Shown piece after piece: positions 35,215-44,080 of a stretch of 64,000 nt of DNA. The notes under the pieces were generated by a model. The model was not told the origin of the DNA. It did not search any database and saw only the letters and a list, made by a program, of their open reading frames with translations. The first letter of the stretch is position 1, and every line of letters begins with the position of its first letter. Source of the stretch: an uncultured Prevotella sp. GTDB taxonomy: Bacteria; Bacteroidota; Bacteroidia; Bacteroidales; Bacteroidaceae. The position numbers and the translations under genes are program-made. The stretch is taken from positions 19,724-83,723 of the forward strand of contig UQCW01000006.1 of assembly GCA_900539625.1 (NCBI GenBank), written 5' to 3'.

Positions 35215-36582
35215 TTATTTCATTTTCGGCATGCCAGGCATTCCGGGCATACCTCCAGGCATTTTCGGCATGTGGCTCATGAGGCGTCCCATTTTAGAGC
35301 CTGTCACCATCTTCATCATTTTGCGCGTCTGGTCAAACTGCTTGACGAGGCGGTTCACTTCCTGGATGGTCGTGCCCGAACCCTTCGCGATTCTCATCTT
35401 GCGGCTGGTATTGAGGCATTCAGGATGCTGGCGTTCGTGGGGCGTCATGGAGAGGATGATGGCTTCGATACCCTTGAAGGCATTGTCGTCGATTTCGACA
35501 TCCTTCAAAGCTTTTCCAACGCCTGGAATCATAGATGCCAAGTCCTTTAAGTTGCCCATCTTCTTGATTTGCTGAATCTGCGCCAAGAAGTCGTTGAAGT
35601 CAAACTGGTTCTTCTGGATTTTGCGTTGCAGTTCTTTGGCTTTCTTCTCGTCAAACTGTTCCTGTGCACGTTCAACGAGGCTGACGATGTCGCCCATGCC
35701 GAGGATACGGTCGGCCATTCGTTCGGGGTGGAACACGTCGAGCGCTTCCATCTTTTCGCCCGTACCGACAAACATGATGGGCTTGTCAACCACTGTGCGG
35801 ATTGAAAGAGCGGCACCGCCACGGGTGTCGCCGTCGAGCTTCGTCAGCACAACGCCTTCGTAGTCCAGGCGTTCGTTAAATTCCTTTGCCGTGTTGACAG
35901 CATCTTGACCCGTCATGGCATCAACCACGAAGAGCGTGGTGTCGGGCTTGGCAGCTTCCTTGATGGCGGCGATTTCCTGCATGAGGGCTTCGTCGATGGC
36001 GAGGCGGCCGGCGGTGTCGATGATGACTGTGTCATATCCCTTCGTTCTGGCTTCCTGAATACCTTCGCGCGCAATGGCGATGGGGTCTTTCGATTCCAGA
36101 TTCATATAGATAGGCACGTTGATCTGCTCAGCCAAAACGCGCAACTGCTCAACGGCGGCCGGACGGTAGACGTCGCAAGCCACCAACAGCGGATGGCGGT
36201 TTTTCTTCGATTTGAGCAAAAGGGCGAGCTTGCCTGAGAGCGTTGTCTTACCCGCACCATTCAAACCAGCCATCAGAATGACCGAAGGGTGGCTCTTGAA
36301 TTGGATTTCAGAAGCCTCTCCGCCCATCAGCGCTGCCAGTTCGTCGTGGACGATTTTAACCATGAGTTGGCCCGGCTTCACGCTCGTGAGCACATTTTGT
36401 CCGAGTGCCTTCTGCTTGACAGTGTCCGTGAAACTCTTGGCCACTTTATAGTTGACGTCGGCATCGAGCAGGGCGCGGCGCACGTCCTTAAGGGTTTCGG
36501 CCACATTGATTTCCGTGATGCGGCCTTCGCCCTTTAATATTTTGAAAGACCGTTCCAGTCTCTCATTGAGATTTTCAAACAT
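35215..36582 (-). CDS. ffh: Signal recognition particle protein Ffh
   Basis: Ffh binds 4.5S RNA and signal sequences of nascent membrane proteins and docks with FtsY. The 455 residues show the N domain, the GTPase G1 motif GLNGAGKTTLSGKLA, DTAGRLAIDEALM, TKLDGDTRGGAALS, and the Met-rich M domain with RKMRIAKGSGTTIQEVNRLV and a Gly/Met tail. The gene is whole, but its promoter is the ICE junction: the -7 box TAACTTTG (36609-36616) is intact, and DNA upstream of it belongs to the inserted element. Confidence 0.96.
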   Translation of the reverse strand: MFENLNERLERSFKILKGEGRITEINVAETLKDVRRALLDADVNYKVAKSFTDTVKQKALGQNVLTSVKPGQLMVKIVHDELAALMGGEASEIQFKSHPSVILMAGLNGAGKTTLSGKLALLLKSKKNRHPLLVACDVYRPAAVEQLRVLAEQINVPIYMNLESKDPIAIAREGIQEARTKGYDTVIIDTAGRLAIDEALMQEIAAIKEAAKPDTTLFVVDAMTGQDAVNTAKEFNERLDYEGVVLTKLDGDTRGGAALSIRTVVDKPIMFVGTGEKMEALDVFHPERMADRILGMGDIVSLVERAQEQFDEKKAKELQRKIQKNQFDFNDFLAQIQQIKKMGNLKDLASMIPGVGKALKDVEIDDNAFKGIEAIILSMTPHERQHPECLNTSRKMRIAKGSGTTIQEVNRLVKQFDQTRKMMKMVTGSKMGRLMSHMPKMPGGMPGMPGMPKMK

Positions 36583-36607
36583 AGTATGTGTATCGTTTTT
36601 TAATTCA

Positions 36608-36617
36608 GCAAAGTTAC
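36608..36617. other. Probable ICE attachment core (att site) in the ffh promoter
   Basis: GCAAAGTTAC is, on the minus strand, GTAACTTTGC, a full match to the CTnDOT-family target consensus GTAnnTTTGC. It lies 320 bp before an IntDOT-type integrase gene and between core and ICE DNA. The second core is expected at the other end, outside the window. Confidence 0.7.
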
Positions 36618-36813
36618 TACAAAAAAGTGAAATGCGGAAAGATATAGTGATAGAATTGAGTTACAAGGGTTTTGGTTGAAGTGGCGATAATCCGTGAAGC
36701 CATTACAATCCCTGCCGAAGCCAAATCCTGACGCCGCTACGTTACTTGTTCGTAACCATGCCCGAAAATGCGACAAACGGGTACGAATAGCGAAACAAGG
36801 CTCTAAGGAATAG

Positions 36814-36831
36814 TGAGTTATCCATAACTCA
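36814..36831. repeat. 18 bp palindrome in the attachment region
   Basis: TGAGTTAT-CC-ATAACTCA, 106 bp before the integrase start. The 36583-36936 gap holds the att core, this palindrome and a -7-like box TAATTTTG at 36909. The palindrome could be an operator or an integrase/excisionase arm site; the sequence alone does not decide. Confidence 0.5.
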
Positions 36832-36936
36832 TGCGAAAAATCAGGTTACGGAAAAAGATTGCGCCGTTCCTCCCCGTTTTGCGTACCAACACCGGACTCT
36901 TCACCAACTAATTTTGAAACCCAAAAATTAAGGACA

Positions 36937-38172
36937 ATGAAGAGTACATTTTCAGTAATCTACTACCTCAAGCGTCAGGTAGTGAAAAAGGACGGGACAG
37001 TTCCCGTCATGGGACGCATCACGGTGGACGGCAGCCAGACACAGTTCAGCTGCAAACTGACTGTCGATCCGAAACTGTGGGACACCAAAGGTGGACGTGT
37101 CACGGGCAGAAGCACGGCGGCACTCGAAACGAACCGTATGCTTGACAAGATGCGGGTACGCATCAACAGGCATTATCAGGAAATCATGGAGCGTGACAAC
37201 TTCGTCACGGCGGAGAAGGTGAAGAACGCCTTTCTCGGACTGGAACACCGCTACCACACGCTGATGCAGGTGTTCCGCCAGCACAACGAGGACTACGAGA
37301 AGCAGGTGGAGGCAGGCATGAAAGCCAAAGGCACGCTGCTGAAGTACCGCACCGTTTACAAGCACATGCAAGAGTTCCTCGACATCCGCTACCATGTGAA
37401 GGACATCGCCCTAAAAGAGCTTACCCCGGCTTTCATCTCCGACTTCGAGATGTTCCTGCGCACGGACAAGCACTGCTGCACCAATACCGTGTGGCTGTAC
37501 GTCTGCCCGTTACGGACGATGGTATTCATCGCCATCAACAACGAGTGGCTGACGCGCGACCCGTTCCGCGAGTATGAAATCAAGAAGGAGGAAACAACAC
37601 GCAGTTTCCTGACCAAAGATGAGATCCGCCTGCTGATGGAGGGGAAACTGAAAAACGCCAAACAGGAATTGTACCGCGACCTCTACCTGTTCTGCGCCTT
37701 CACGGGGCTGTCGTTCGCGGATATGCGCAACCTTACGGAAGAGAATATCCGCACCTACTTCGACGAACACGAGTGGATAAACATCAACCGCCAGAAAACG
37801 GGCGTGGTGTCCAACATCCGCCTGCTCGACATCGCCAACCGCATAATCGGCAAATACCGGGGACTGTGCGGGGACGGCAGGATATTTCCCGTTCCGCATT
37901 ATAACACGTGCCTTGCCGGTATCCGTGCCGTCGCCAAGCGTTGCGGCATCACCAAGCATATCACGTGGCATCAGAGCCGCCACACGGCAGCCACGACGAT
38001 ATTCCTCTCCAACGGTGTTCCCATCGAAACGGTCAGCTCCATGCTCGGACACAAGAGCATAAAGACGACGCAGATTTACGCAAAGATAACCAAAGAGAAG
38101 CTCAATCAGGACATGGAGAACCTTGCCGCAAGATTGAACGGCGTCGAGGAATTTGCAGGTTGCACCATCTAA
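36937..38172 (+). CDS. int: IntDOT-type tyrosine integrase
   Basis: The integrase catalyses integration and excision of the ICE. From the ATG at 36937 it has 411 residues, the length of IntDOT. An arm-binding N-terminus (MKSTFSVIYYLKRQVVKKDG) is followed by the SAM-like core-binding domain and the catalytic domain. The first catalytic box reads FTGLSFADMRNLT, with Ser where most tyrosine recombinases have Arg, as known for IntDOT. Later boxes are HQSRHTAATT (HxxR), MLGHKSIKTT and the nucleophile Tyr in QIYAKI. The 26 extra upstream codons of the open frame are unlikely to be used. Confidence 0.95.
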   Translation: MKSTFSVIYYLKRQVVKKDGTVPVMGRITVDGSQTQFSCKLTVDPKLWDTKGGRVTGRSTAALETNRMLDKMRVRINRHYQEIMERDNFVTAEKVKNAFLGLEHRYHTLMQVFRQHNEDYEKQVEAGMKAKGTLLKYRTVYKHMQEFLDIRYHVKDIALKELTPAFISDFEMFLRTDKHCCTNTVWLYVCPLRTMVFIAINNEWLTRDPFREYEIKKEETTRSFLTKDEIRLLMEGKLKNAKQELYRDLYLFCAFTGLSFADMRNLTEENIRTYFDEHEWININRQKTGVVSNIRLLDIANRIIGKYRGLCGDGRIFPVPHYNTCLAGIRAVAKRCGITKHITWHQSRHTAATTIFLSNGVPIETVSSMLGHKSIKTTQIYAKITKEKLNQDMENLAARLNGVEEFAGCTI

Positions 38173-38183
38173 AAAGAAAAGCC

Positions 38184-38546
38184 ATGAAACGTGACACAAT
38201 CATCATCGAGGACAAGGCAGTCAGCGTAACCGGTAACGACGTGTGGATGACCGCCACCGAAATAGCCGGATTGTTCCATACGACCGTCCCGGCAGTGAAC
38301 GCCGCCATCAGAGCCGTCCGCAAGTCGGACGTGCTGAACGACTACGAGGTGTGCCGCTACATGCAGCTTGAAAACGGGCTGCACGCGGACGTGTACGCCC
38401 TTGAAATCATCATCCCGGTCGCTTTCAGGGTGAATACCTACAACACCCACCTGTTCCGCACATGGCTGGTGGGAAAGGCACTCTCACAAGAGAAACGGCA
38501 GACATACGTGATGTTCATACAGAACGGAAAAGCCGGGTATTGCTGA
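38184..38546 (+). CDS. ICE protein next to integrase, HTH-like (unrecognised)
   Basis: A 120-residue protein 11 bp after int, so co-transcribed. It contains VWMTATEIAGLFHTTVPAVN, which resembles the DNA-binding N-terminus of RhuM- or ORF6N-like proteins, and a C-terminal half with VYALEIIIPVAFRVNTYNTH. No catalytic motif is visible. In CTnDOT-like elements a small orf1 occupies this position. A terminator follows 20 bp downstream, so int and this gene form a closed unit. Confidence 0.7.
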   Translation: MKRDTIIIEDKAVSVTGNDVWMTATEIAGLFHTTVPAVNAAIRAVRKSDVLNDYEVCRYMQLENGLHADVYALEIIIPVAFRVNTYNTHLFRTWLVGKALSQEKRQTYVMFIQNGKAGYC

Positions 38547-38566
38547 TTGCACATACCCCATAAGAC

Positions 38567-38612
38567 AAGTAAACGGGTAGCACCACAAAAGGTGTCACCC
38601 GTTTACTTTTTC
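38567..38612. terminator. Terminator after the int operon
   Basis: AAGTAAACGGG (38567-38577) pairs with CCCGTTTACTT (38598-38608), with GCACC/GGTG(T) inside and a T run after. It separates convergent transcripts. Confidence 0.88.
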
Positions 38613-38623
38613 ATGAAACCGCC

Positions 38624-38929
38624 TCACTCCAGCGGCTTGCGGTAGTTCGCTTCCAGTACCCCGCGCAGCCCCGTTTCCGGGTAAAGCACCTTCCCTCCCA
38701 AAAGTATGAAGGGCAACACGCGGTTGTTGCGGTATTCCTGCAAGGTGCGCCGGCTCACACGGAGCAGTTCCGACACCTCGCCGTCCGTCAGGTAACGTTC
38801 CCCGTCCAGCGGAGGACGGTAGCTTTCCAGAAATGCGGACAGCCATTTCGAGCCTTTGCGCATATCCTGCACCACAGAGGCTATCGGCTCGTCTTCCATC
38901 GTAAAAACATCGTTGTTCTCGTTCATCAT
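38624..38929 (-). CDS. Small HTH_17-type DNA-binding protein
   Basis: About 101 residues from MMNENNDVF; a longer frame reaches 38992 and overlaps the neighbour. The C-terminal half has a MerR/excisionase-like winged helix: YLTDGEVSELLRVSRRTLQE, then YRNNRVLPFILLGGKVLYP. Such proteins act as excisionases or regulators in Bacteroidota ICEs. It is transcribed away from the xis/exc operon, with the next HTH gene upstream in the same direction. Exact role unknown. Confidence 0.75.
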   Translation of the reverse strand: MMNENNDVFTMEDEPIASVVQDMRKGSKWLSAFLESYRPPLDGERYLTDGEVSELLRVSRRTLQEYRNNRVLPFILLGGKVLYPETGLRGVLEANYRKPLE

Positions 38930-38960
38930 AACTTCGGATTCAGTGGGTGAATAAATCAAA

Positions 38961-39260
38961 TCATCTGCCGTGCGGATAGAGCGTGCCGACAAGCGGTATC
39001 AGCCGCTTCACCTCCTCTGGCTTGTAATAGAACCTGCGGTTTATCTGCGAGTAGCCGATAAGCCGCCTGTCACGCAGCGTCTGCAACGTGCGCGGGCTTA
39101 TTCTCAACTGCCCGCAGACCTCCTCGCCCGTGAGCCATCTTTCCATGCGCCCCGTGTCGCTTTTGCGCCTCAGGGCGGCGACCTTCTCCGAGAGTGCGCC
39201 GAATGCCGCCACCATCATCTCGAAAGTCTTTTTCTCGATAGATACTATTTCCATATTCAT
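38961..39260 (-). CDS. Small HTH_17-type DNA-binding protein
   Basis: A 99-residue protein from MNMEIVSIEKKTFEMM. The winged-helix part reads RWLTGEEVCGQLRISPRTLQ and RDRRLIGYSQINRRFYYKPE. It is paralogous to the next gene and to the xis genes on the other strand. A TACCTTTG -7 box lies 19 bp upstream of the start. It is probably the first gene of a two-gene divergent regulatory unit. Confidence 0.78.
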   Translation of the reverse strand: MNMEIVSIEKKTFEMMVAAFGALSEKVAALRRKSDTGRMERWLTGEEVCGQLRISPRTLQTLRDRRLIGYSQINRRFYYKPEEVKRLIPLVGTLYPHGR

Positions 39261-39278
39261 GTCATTTAGAGTTTGCCG

Positions 39279-39286
39279 CAAAGGTA
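39279..39286 (-). promoter_or_regulatory. -7 box of the divergent HTH genes
   Basis: Minus-strand TACCTTTG just before the HTH start. No matching TTTG at -33. The 200 bp gap to xis2c must also hold the excision operon promoter, which I could not place. Confidence 0.45.
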
Positions 39287-39461
39287 ACGAAACGGCATAC
39301 AAGACGTATCGTTTTCCGCTGAAAGGCTGCCTGTTGCGCCGTTTGACCGGGTTACGGAGCCATCTTCCGCAAAAATCTTACGTGAGTCACGTAGTGAGTT
39401 GTTAAAGCCCCTTTTGTTTATTGCCGAATTTTGTCGCAGAAACAAAAAGAAAGGACTGAAC

Positions 39462-39824
39462 ATGAAAGTGATAACAATGGAAAGTTCCGCCTACAAGGAG
39501 ATGATGGCGCAGATTGCGAACATCGCAGGGTACATCCGCGAGGCAAGGGACGAGAAGAAACGGAAGCGGGAAACCGAAGACAAGCTGCTTGACACGGCAC
39601 AGGCGGCGAAGATGCTCAACGTGAGCAAGCGCACCATGCAGCGTATGCGCACCGACCACCGTATCGAGTATGTGGTGGTACGCGGAAGCTGCCGCTACCG
39701 CCTTTCCGAGATACTGCGGCTATTGGAGGACAACACAGTAAGGAACGAGGAAGGGACAATAGACACCCTGTTCCACAACCACACGCTGCGCACGGGCGGC
39801 AAACCAAAAGGAAGGAGGACATAG
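39462..39824 (+). CDS. xis2c: Excisionase-type HTH protein (Xis2c-like)
   Basis: A 120-residue basic protein. The central HTH_17 domain reads LLDTAQAAKMLNVSKRTMQR and MRTDHRIEYVVVRGSCRYRL. Position (first of the xis-xis-orf3-exc series) and type match Xis2c of CTnDOT, a directionality factor that promotes excision; the symbol rests on synteny, not on alignment. It ends 3 bp before the next gene, so translation is coupled. In CTnDOT this operon is activated by RteC. Confidence 0.75.
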   Translation: MKVITMESSAYKEMMAQIANIAGYIREARDEKKRKRETEDKLLDTAQAAKMLNVSKRTMQRMRTDHRIEYVVVRGSCRYRLSEILRLLEDNTVRNEEGTIDTLFHNHTLRTGGKPKGRRT

Positions 39825-39827
39825 GTC

Positions 39828-40178
39828 ATGGAACTGCTCACACGAAACAACTTCGAGGGCTGGATGCAGAAGCTGATGGAACGGCTCGACCGTCAGGACG
39901 AACTGCTGCTGGCGATGAAGGCTGAGGGGAAACAGCCCACTATCACGGAAAGCATCCGCCTTTTCGACAATCAGGATTTGTGCATGTTGCTCCAGATAAG
40001 CAAACGCACCCTCCAACGCTACCGCAGCGTAGGCGCATTGCCCTACAAGACGCTGGGCAAGAAGACCTATTACAGCGAGGAGGACGTGCTGACATTCCTT
40101 TCCAACCATATCAAGGACTTCAAAAAGGAAGATATAGCCTTCTACAAGGCTCGTATCCATAATTTCTTTCATAAATAA
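39828..40178 (+). CDS. xis2d: Excisionase-type HTH protein (Xis2d-like)
   Basis: A 116-residue protein with an N-terminal helix (NNFEGWMQKLMERLDRQDEL) and an HTH_17 domain (NQDLCMLLQISKRTLQRYRS, LPYKTLGKKTYYSEEDVL). Second gene of the excision operon, matching Xis2d by position. It lies 20 bp before orf3. In CTnDOT both Xis proteins are needed for excision and also affect transfer genes. Confidence 0.75.
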   Translation: MELLTRNNFEGWMQKLMERLDRQDELLLAMKAEGKQPTITESIRLFDNQDLCMLLQISKRTLQRYRSVGALPYKTLGKKTYYSEEDVLTFLSNHIKDFKKEDIAFYKARIHNFFHK

Positions 40179-40198
40179 CCCATTAAAACATTTTTCAG

Positions 40199-41770
40199 AT
40201 GGCAAAGAAAAAAGACGAAAAGGACGTGCTGGTAGTCCGTGACGAGAAGACAGGCGAGATCAGCGTGGTAGCCGGGCTGAACGCGGACGGCACACCCAAG
40301 CGCACCCCCGCAAAAGCGGAGAACGCGCAGAGTTTCCTGCAATTCGACCGACATGGCGACGTGCTGGACAACTTCTTCAAGAACTTCTTCCGGCAGTGCA
40401 AGGAACCCAGCCGCTTCGGTTTCTACCGCATTGCGGCAGACCAAGCTGAAAATCTCTTAGAGGTGATGAAGCAACTGCTGAAAGACCCCGAAGCGAACAA
40501 GGAGCTGCTCGCCCCTCACAAGGTGGACACCTCCGACTATGAGAAGAAGGTGCAGGAAGAGATGGCAGCACAACAGACAGAGAAACAAGAACCTCAAAAA
40601 CAGGAGAACATGGAACAACGGAAAGAACAGCAACAGGACAAATCCGAACAGATGCAGGGCAAACGTGGCTACCAGCCCATCGACGAGAGTAAAATCAACT
40701 GGCAGGAGCTGGAGGACAGATGGGGCGTAAAGCGGGACAACCTTGAAAAGTCCGGCGACCTTACGAAGATGCTCAACTATGGCAAGTCCGACTTGGTAAA
40801 GGTCAAACCGACCTTCGGCGGCGAATCATTCGAGCTGGACGCCCGCCTCTCCTTCAAGAAGGACGGTGAGGGAAACATCAGCCTCGTGCCGCACTTCATC
40901 CGCAAGGAGCAGAAGCTGGATGAGTACAAGGAACACAAATTCTCCGACAATGACCGGAAGAACCTCCGCGAAACGGGCAATCTCGGTAGGGTCGTGGACA
41001 TTGTGGACAGGGAAACGGGCGAGATCATCCCCTCCTACATCAGCATCGACCGCAAGACGAATGAAATCACGGACATTCCGGCAAGCAGGGTGCGCATCCC
41101 GGAGCGCATCGGCAAGACGGAAATCACCACGCAGGAGCGGGACATGCTCCGCGCCGGACTGCCCGTACGCGACAAGCTCATCGAGCGCAACGACGGCAGA
41201 AAGTTCGTCACCACCCTGCAAGTGAACGTGGAGCAGCGCGGCGTGGAGTTCGTGCCGGGAACCGGCAAGTCGCCCCGTACCGCACAGACACAGGAAACCA
41301 AAGGCGACACATCGAAAAGTCAGGCGCAGGGCGGGGAAAATGCCGCACAGACCAAGAAGGAGCAACGCCGCAACACGTGGACGAACGAGGACGGCAGCAT
41401 CCGCCCCATCAGCAAATGGAGCGGCGTGAGCTTCACCGACCAGCAGAAAGCCGACTATGTGGCGGGTAAAGCCGTGAAGCTGGAGAACGTGACCGACAAG
41501 CAGGGCTTCCATGCCACGATGTATATCAAGTTCAACCCGGAGAAGGGACGCCCGTACCGCTACGACACGAACCCTGACAATGCACAGCAGGTTGCTCCGT
41601 CCAACGAGAGCCGCACGCAGGTGGCGGTGAACAACGATGGCAAGACCAACGAGGCTACAAAGAATCTGAGAGAGCCGTTGCAGAAAGGTCAGACCAACCC
41701 GAAGGACGCCCGCCAGCAACAGCAGCAGGAGAAGCCGCAGAAGAAAACGGGCAAGGGCATGAAAATGTAA
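40199..41770 (+). CDS. ORF3-type DUF4099/DUF3945 protein of the excision operon
   Basis: A 523-residue, highly charged protein. An N-terminal DUF4099-like part (LQFDRHGDVLDNFFKNFF, INWQELEDRWGVKRDNLEKS) is followed by DUF3945-type repeats (LRAGLPVRDKLIERNDGRKF; SFTDQQKADYVAGKAVKLEN) and a Gln/Lys-rich tail. In CTnDOT the homologous orf3 is part of the excision operon but not required for excision. The function is unknown; fused domains elsewhere suggest nucleic-acid binding. It lies between xis2d and exc. Confidence 0.82.
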   Translation: MAKKKDEKDVLVVRDEKTGEISVVAGLNADGTPKRTPAKAENAQSFLQFDRHGDVLDNFFKNFFRQCKEPSRFGFYRIAADQAENLLEVMKQLLKDPEANKELLAPHKVDTSDYEKKVQEEMAAQQTEKQEPQKQENMEQRKEQQQDKSEQMQGKRGYQPIDESKINWQELEDRWGVKRDNLEKSGDLTKMLNYGKSDLVKVKPTFGGESFELDARLSFKKDGEGNISLVPHFIRKEQKLDEYKEHKFSDNDRKNLRETGNLGRVVDIVDRETGEIIPSYISIDRKTNEITDIPASRVRIPERIGKTEITTQERDMLRAGLPVRDKLIERNDGRKFVTTLQVNVEQRGVEFVPGTGKSPRTAQTQETKGDTSKSQAQGGENAAQTKKEQRRNTWTNEDGSIRPISKWSGVSFTDQQKADYVAGKAVKLENVTDKQGFHATMYIKFNPEKGRPYRYDTNPDNAQQVAPSNESRTQVAVNNDGKTNEATKNLREPLQKGQTNPKDARQQQQQEKPQKKTGKGMKM

Positions 41771-41830
41771 TCCCGTGTCCGCCACTGAATCCAAAATAAA
41801 ATCCAAAGTATCAACAAAAAAGAAGAAGAC

Positions 41831-43918
41831 ATGAAGACAATCATTGCAGAAAAGCCCTCCGTGGCACGTGAAATCGCCCGCATCGTGGGCGCGACAAAGA
41901 GAGAGGAAGGATATTTCGAGGGAGGCGGTTATGCCGTGACATGGGCATTCGGACACCTCGTTCAGCTTGCCATGCCCGACGGCTACGGCGTGCGCGGATT
42001 TGTCCGTGACAACCTCCCGATTATTCCCGACACATTCACGCTCGTCCCCCGTCAGGTCAGGACGGAGAAAGGTTACAAGCCCGACAGCGGCGTGGTGTCG
42101 CAGATAAAAGTCATCAAAAGACTGTTCGACACAAGCGAACATATCATCGTGGCGACCGATGCCGGACGCGAGGGAGAGCTTATCTTCCGCTACCTCTACC
42201 ACTATACGGGTTGCACCACTCCTTTCGTGCGCCTGTGGATCAGCTCTCTCACCGACAAAGCTATCCGCGAGGGACTGCGGAAACTCGAAGACGGCAGCAA
42301 ATACGACAACCTCTACCTCGCCGCCAAAGCGCGGAGCGAATCCGACTGGCTCGTGGGCATCAACGGCACACAGGCGTTATCCATCGCCGCCGGACACGGC
42401 ACGTATTCCGTGGGGCGGGTGCAGACACCAACGTTGGCTATGGTATGTGAACGCTACTGGGAGAACCGCCGCTTTACGTCCGAAGCATTCTGGCAGCTCC
42501 ATATCGCAACGGACGGTTGCGACGGCGAAGTCGTGAAATTCTCATCCTCCGAGAAATGGAAAGAGAAAGAACCGGCGATGGAACTATATAATAAGGTAAA
42601 GGCGGCAGGTTGCGCCACTGTCACGAAAGCCGAGCGCAAGGAGAAGACGGAGGAAACTCCCTTGCTCTACGACCTGACCACGCTCCAGAAAGAAGCCAAC
42701 GCCAAGCACGGCTTCACGGCGGAACAGACGCTTGAAATCGCGCAGAAACTCTACGAAAAGAAGTTGATAACCTATCCGAGAACGGGAAGCCGCTACATCC
42801 CCGAAGACGTGTTTGCCGAAATTCCCAAACTGCTCGCTTTCATCGGCACACAGCCCGAATGGAAAGACAAGGTGCGGGCAAAAGCCGCCCCGACACGCCG
42901 CAGCGTGGACGACGGCAAGGTGACAGACCACCATGCCCTGCTCGTCACGGGTGAGAAACCGCTCTTCCTCTCCAAAGAGGACAATACCATCTATCAGATG
43001 ATTGCCGGGCGCATGGTCGAGGCATTCTCTGAGAAATGCGTCAAGGATGTGACCACTGTCACGGCGGAATGTGCCGGAGTGGAGTTTACCGTAAAAGGCA
43101 GCGTCGTGAAGCAAACCGGATGGCGTGCCGTCTATGGCGAGGAAAAAGAGGAAATTACCATCCCCGGCTGGCAGGAAGGCGACACGCTGACACCGAAAGG
43201 CTCGTCCATTACCGAAGGAAAGACCAAACCCAAGCCGCTGCATACCGAAGCCACCCTGCTCTCGGCAATGGAAACGGCGGGCAAGGAAATTGAGGACGAC
43301 GCACTGCGGCAGGCGATGAAGGACTGTGGCATCGGTACTCCCGCCACACGCGCCTCCATCATCGAAACGCTTTTCAAGCGCGGTTACATGGAACGCTGCA
43401 AGAAGTCGCTTGTTCCCACCGAAAAAGGACTTGCCCTCAATTCCGTCGTCAAGACGATGCGCATCGCCGATGTTGCCATGACGGGCGAATGGGAAAAGGA
43501 GCTGGCGCGTATCGAGCGCGGGGAACTGTCCGACGACACCTTCCGCAAGGAGATAGAGGCGTACACACGTGAGATAACCTCCGAACTGATCTCGTGCGAC
43601 AAGCTCTTCGGCAGCCGTGACTCCGGCTGCGCGTGTCCCAAGTGTGGCACGGGCAGGATGCGGTTCTACGGCAAGGTGGTACGCTGCGACAACACGGAGT
43701 GCGGACTGCCCGTGTTCCGGCTGAAAGCGGGACGCACCCTGTCCGACGATGAAATCAAAGACCTGCTCACCGAAGGGCATACCAAGCTGCTCAAAGGGTT
43801 CAAGAGCAAACAGGGCAAGAGTTTCGATGCTGTTGTCGCCTTTGACGGGGAATATAACACGACTTTTGTGTTCCCGGAGGCTAAAAAGGACAAGAAATTT
43901 TCAGGACGGAAGAAATAG
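41831..43918 (+). CDS. exc: Topoisomerase III-like excision protein Exc
   Basis: A 695-residue type IA topoisomerase. TOPRIM domain at the N-terminus (MKTIIAEKPSVAREIARIVG; DAGREGELIFRYLY with the DxD-type acidic residues nearby), then the strand-passage domain with the active-site Tyr in LITYPRTGSRYIP, IGTPATRASIIETLFKRGYM, and a C-terminal zinc ribbon (CPKCGTG, CDNTECGLPVF). CTnDOT Exc relaxes DNA and is required for normal excision in vivo. It is the last protein gene of the excision operon and is followed by the RteR-like RNA. Confidence 0.93.
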   Translation: MKTIIAEKPSVAREIARIVGATKREEGYFEGGGYAVTWAFGHLVQLAMPDGYGVRGFVRDNLPIIPDTFTLVPRQVRTEKGYKPDSGVVSQIKVIKRLFDTSEHIIVATDAGREGELIFRYLYHYTGCTTPFVRLWISSLTDKAIREGLRKLEDGSKYDNLYLAAKARSESDWLVGINGTQALSIAAGHGTYSVGRVQTPTLAMVCERYWENRRFTSEAFWQLHIATDGCDGEVVKFSSSEKWKEKEPAMELYNKVKAAGCATVTKAERKEKTEETPLLYDLTTLQKEANAKHGFTAEQTLEIAQKLYEKKLITYPRTGSRYIPEDVFAEIPKLLAFIGTQPEWKDKVRAKAAPTRRSVDDGKVTDHHALLVTGEKPLFLSKEDNTIYQMIAGRMVEAFSEKCVKDVTTVTAECAGVEFTVKGSVVKQTGWRAVYGEEKEEITIPGWQEGDTLTPKGSSITEGKTKPKPLHTEATLLSAMETAGKEIEDDALRQAMKDCGIGTPATRASIIETLFKRGYMERCKKSLVPTEKGLALNSVVKTMRIADVAMTGEWEKELARIERGELSDDTFRKEIEAYTREITSELISCDKLFGSRDSGCACPKCGTGRMRFYGKVVRCDNTECGLPVFRLKAGRTLSDDEIKDLLTEGHTKLLKGFKSKQGKSFDAVVAFDGEYNTTFVFPEAKKDKKFSGRKK

Positions 43919-43934
43919 TATTAACTTTGCCACT

Positions 43935-44025
43935 TGTTCAGAGTAATGAATTGTTCTTCGATACCGGATTACACTCATACTTTGGATTTAGTGGTGGCAC
44001 TCGGAGGGATACCGAGTGCCTTTTT
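43935..44025 (+). ncRNA. rteR: Probable RteR small regulatory RNA
   Basis: A -7 box TAACTTTG (43922-43929), with TTTT about 20 bp upstream, lies just after exc. A strong intrinsic terminator follows: GGCACTCGG (43996-44004) pairs with CCGAGTGCC (44012-44020), then TTTTT. The predicted transcript is about 90 nt. From memory, CTnDOT encodes a roughly 90-nt RNA, RteR, at this position downstream of exc, which lowers transfer-operon RNA. Identity is therefore by position, size and architecture. Confidence 0.7.
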
Positions 44026-44080
44026 CTTCCTTTTTCCAACCGATTATCCCGTTAATTATCAATCCGCTAAATCCAAAGTA

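Noticed and set aside
36583..36936. tRNA gene at the ICE junction
   Set aside because: No cloverleaf or T-loop consensus is visible; the target is a promoter core, as expected for this ICE family.
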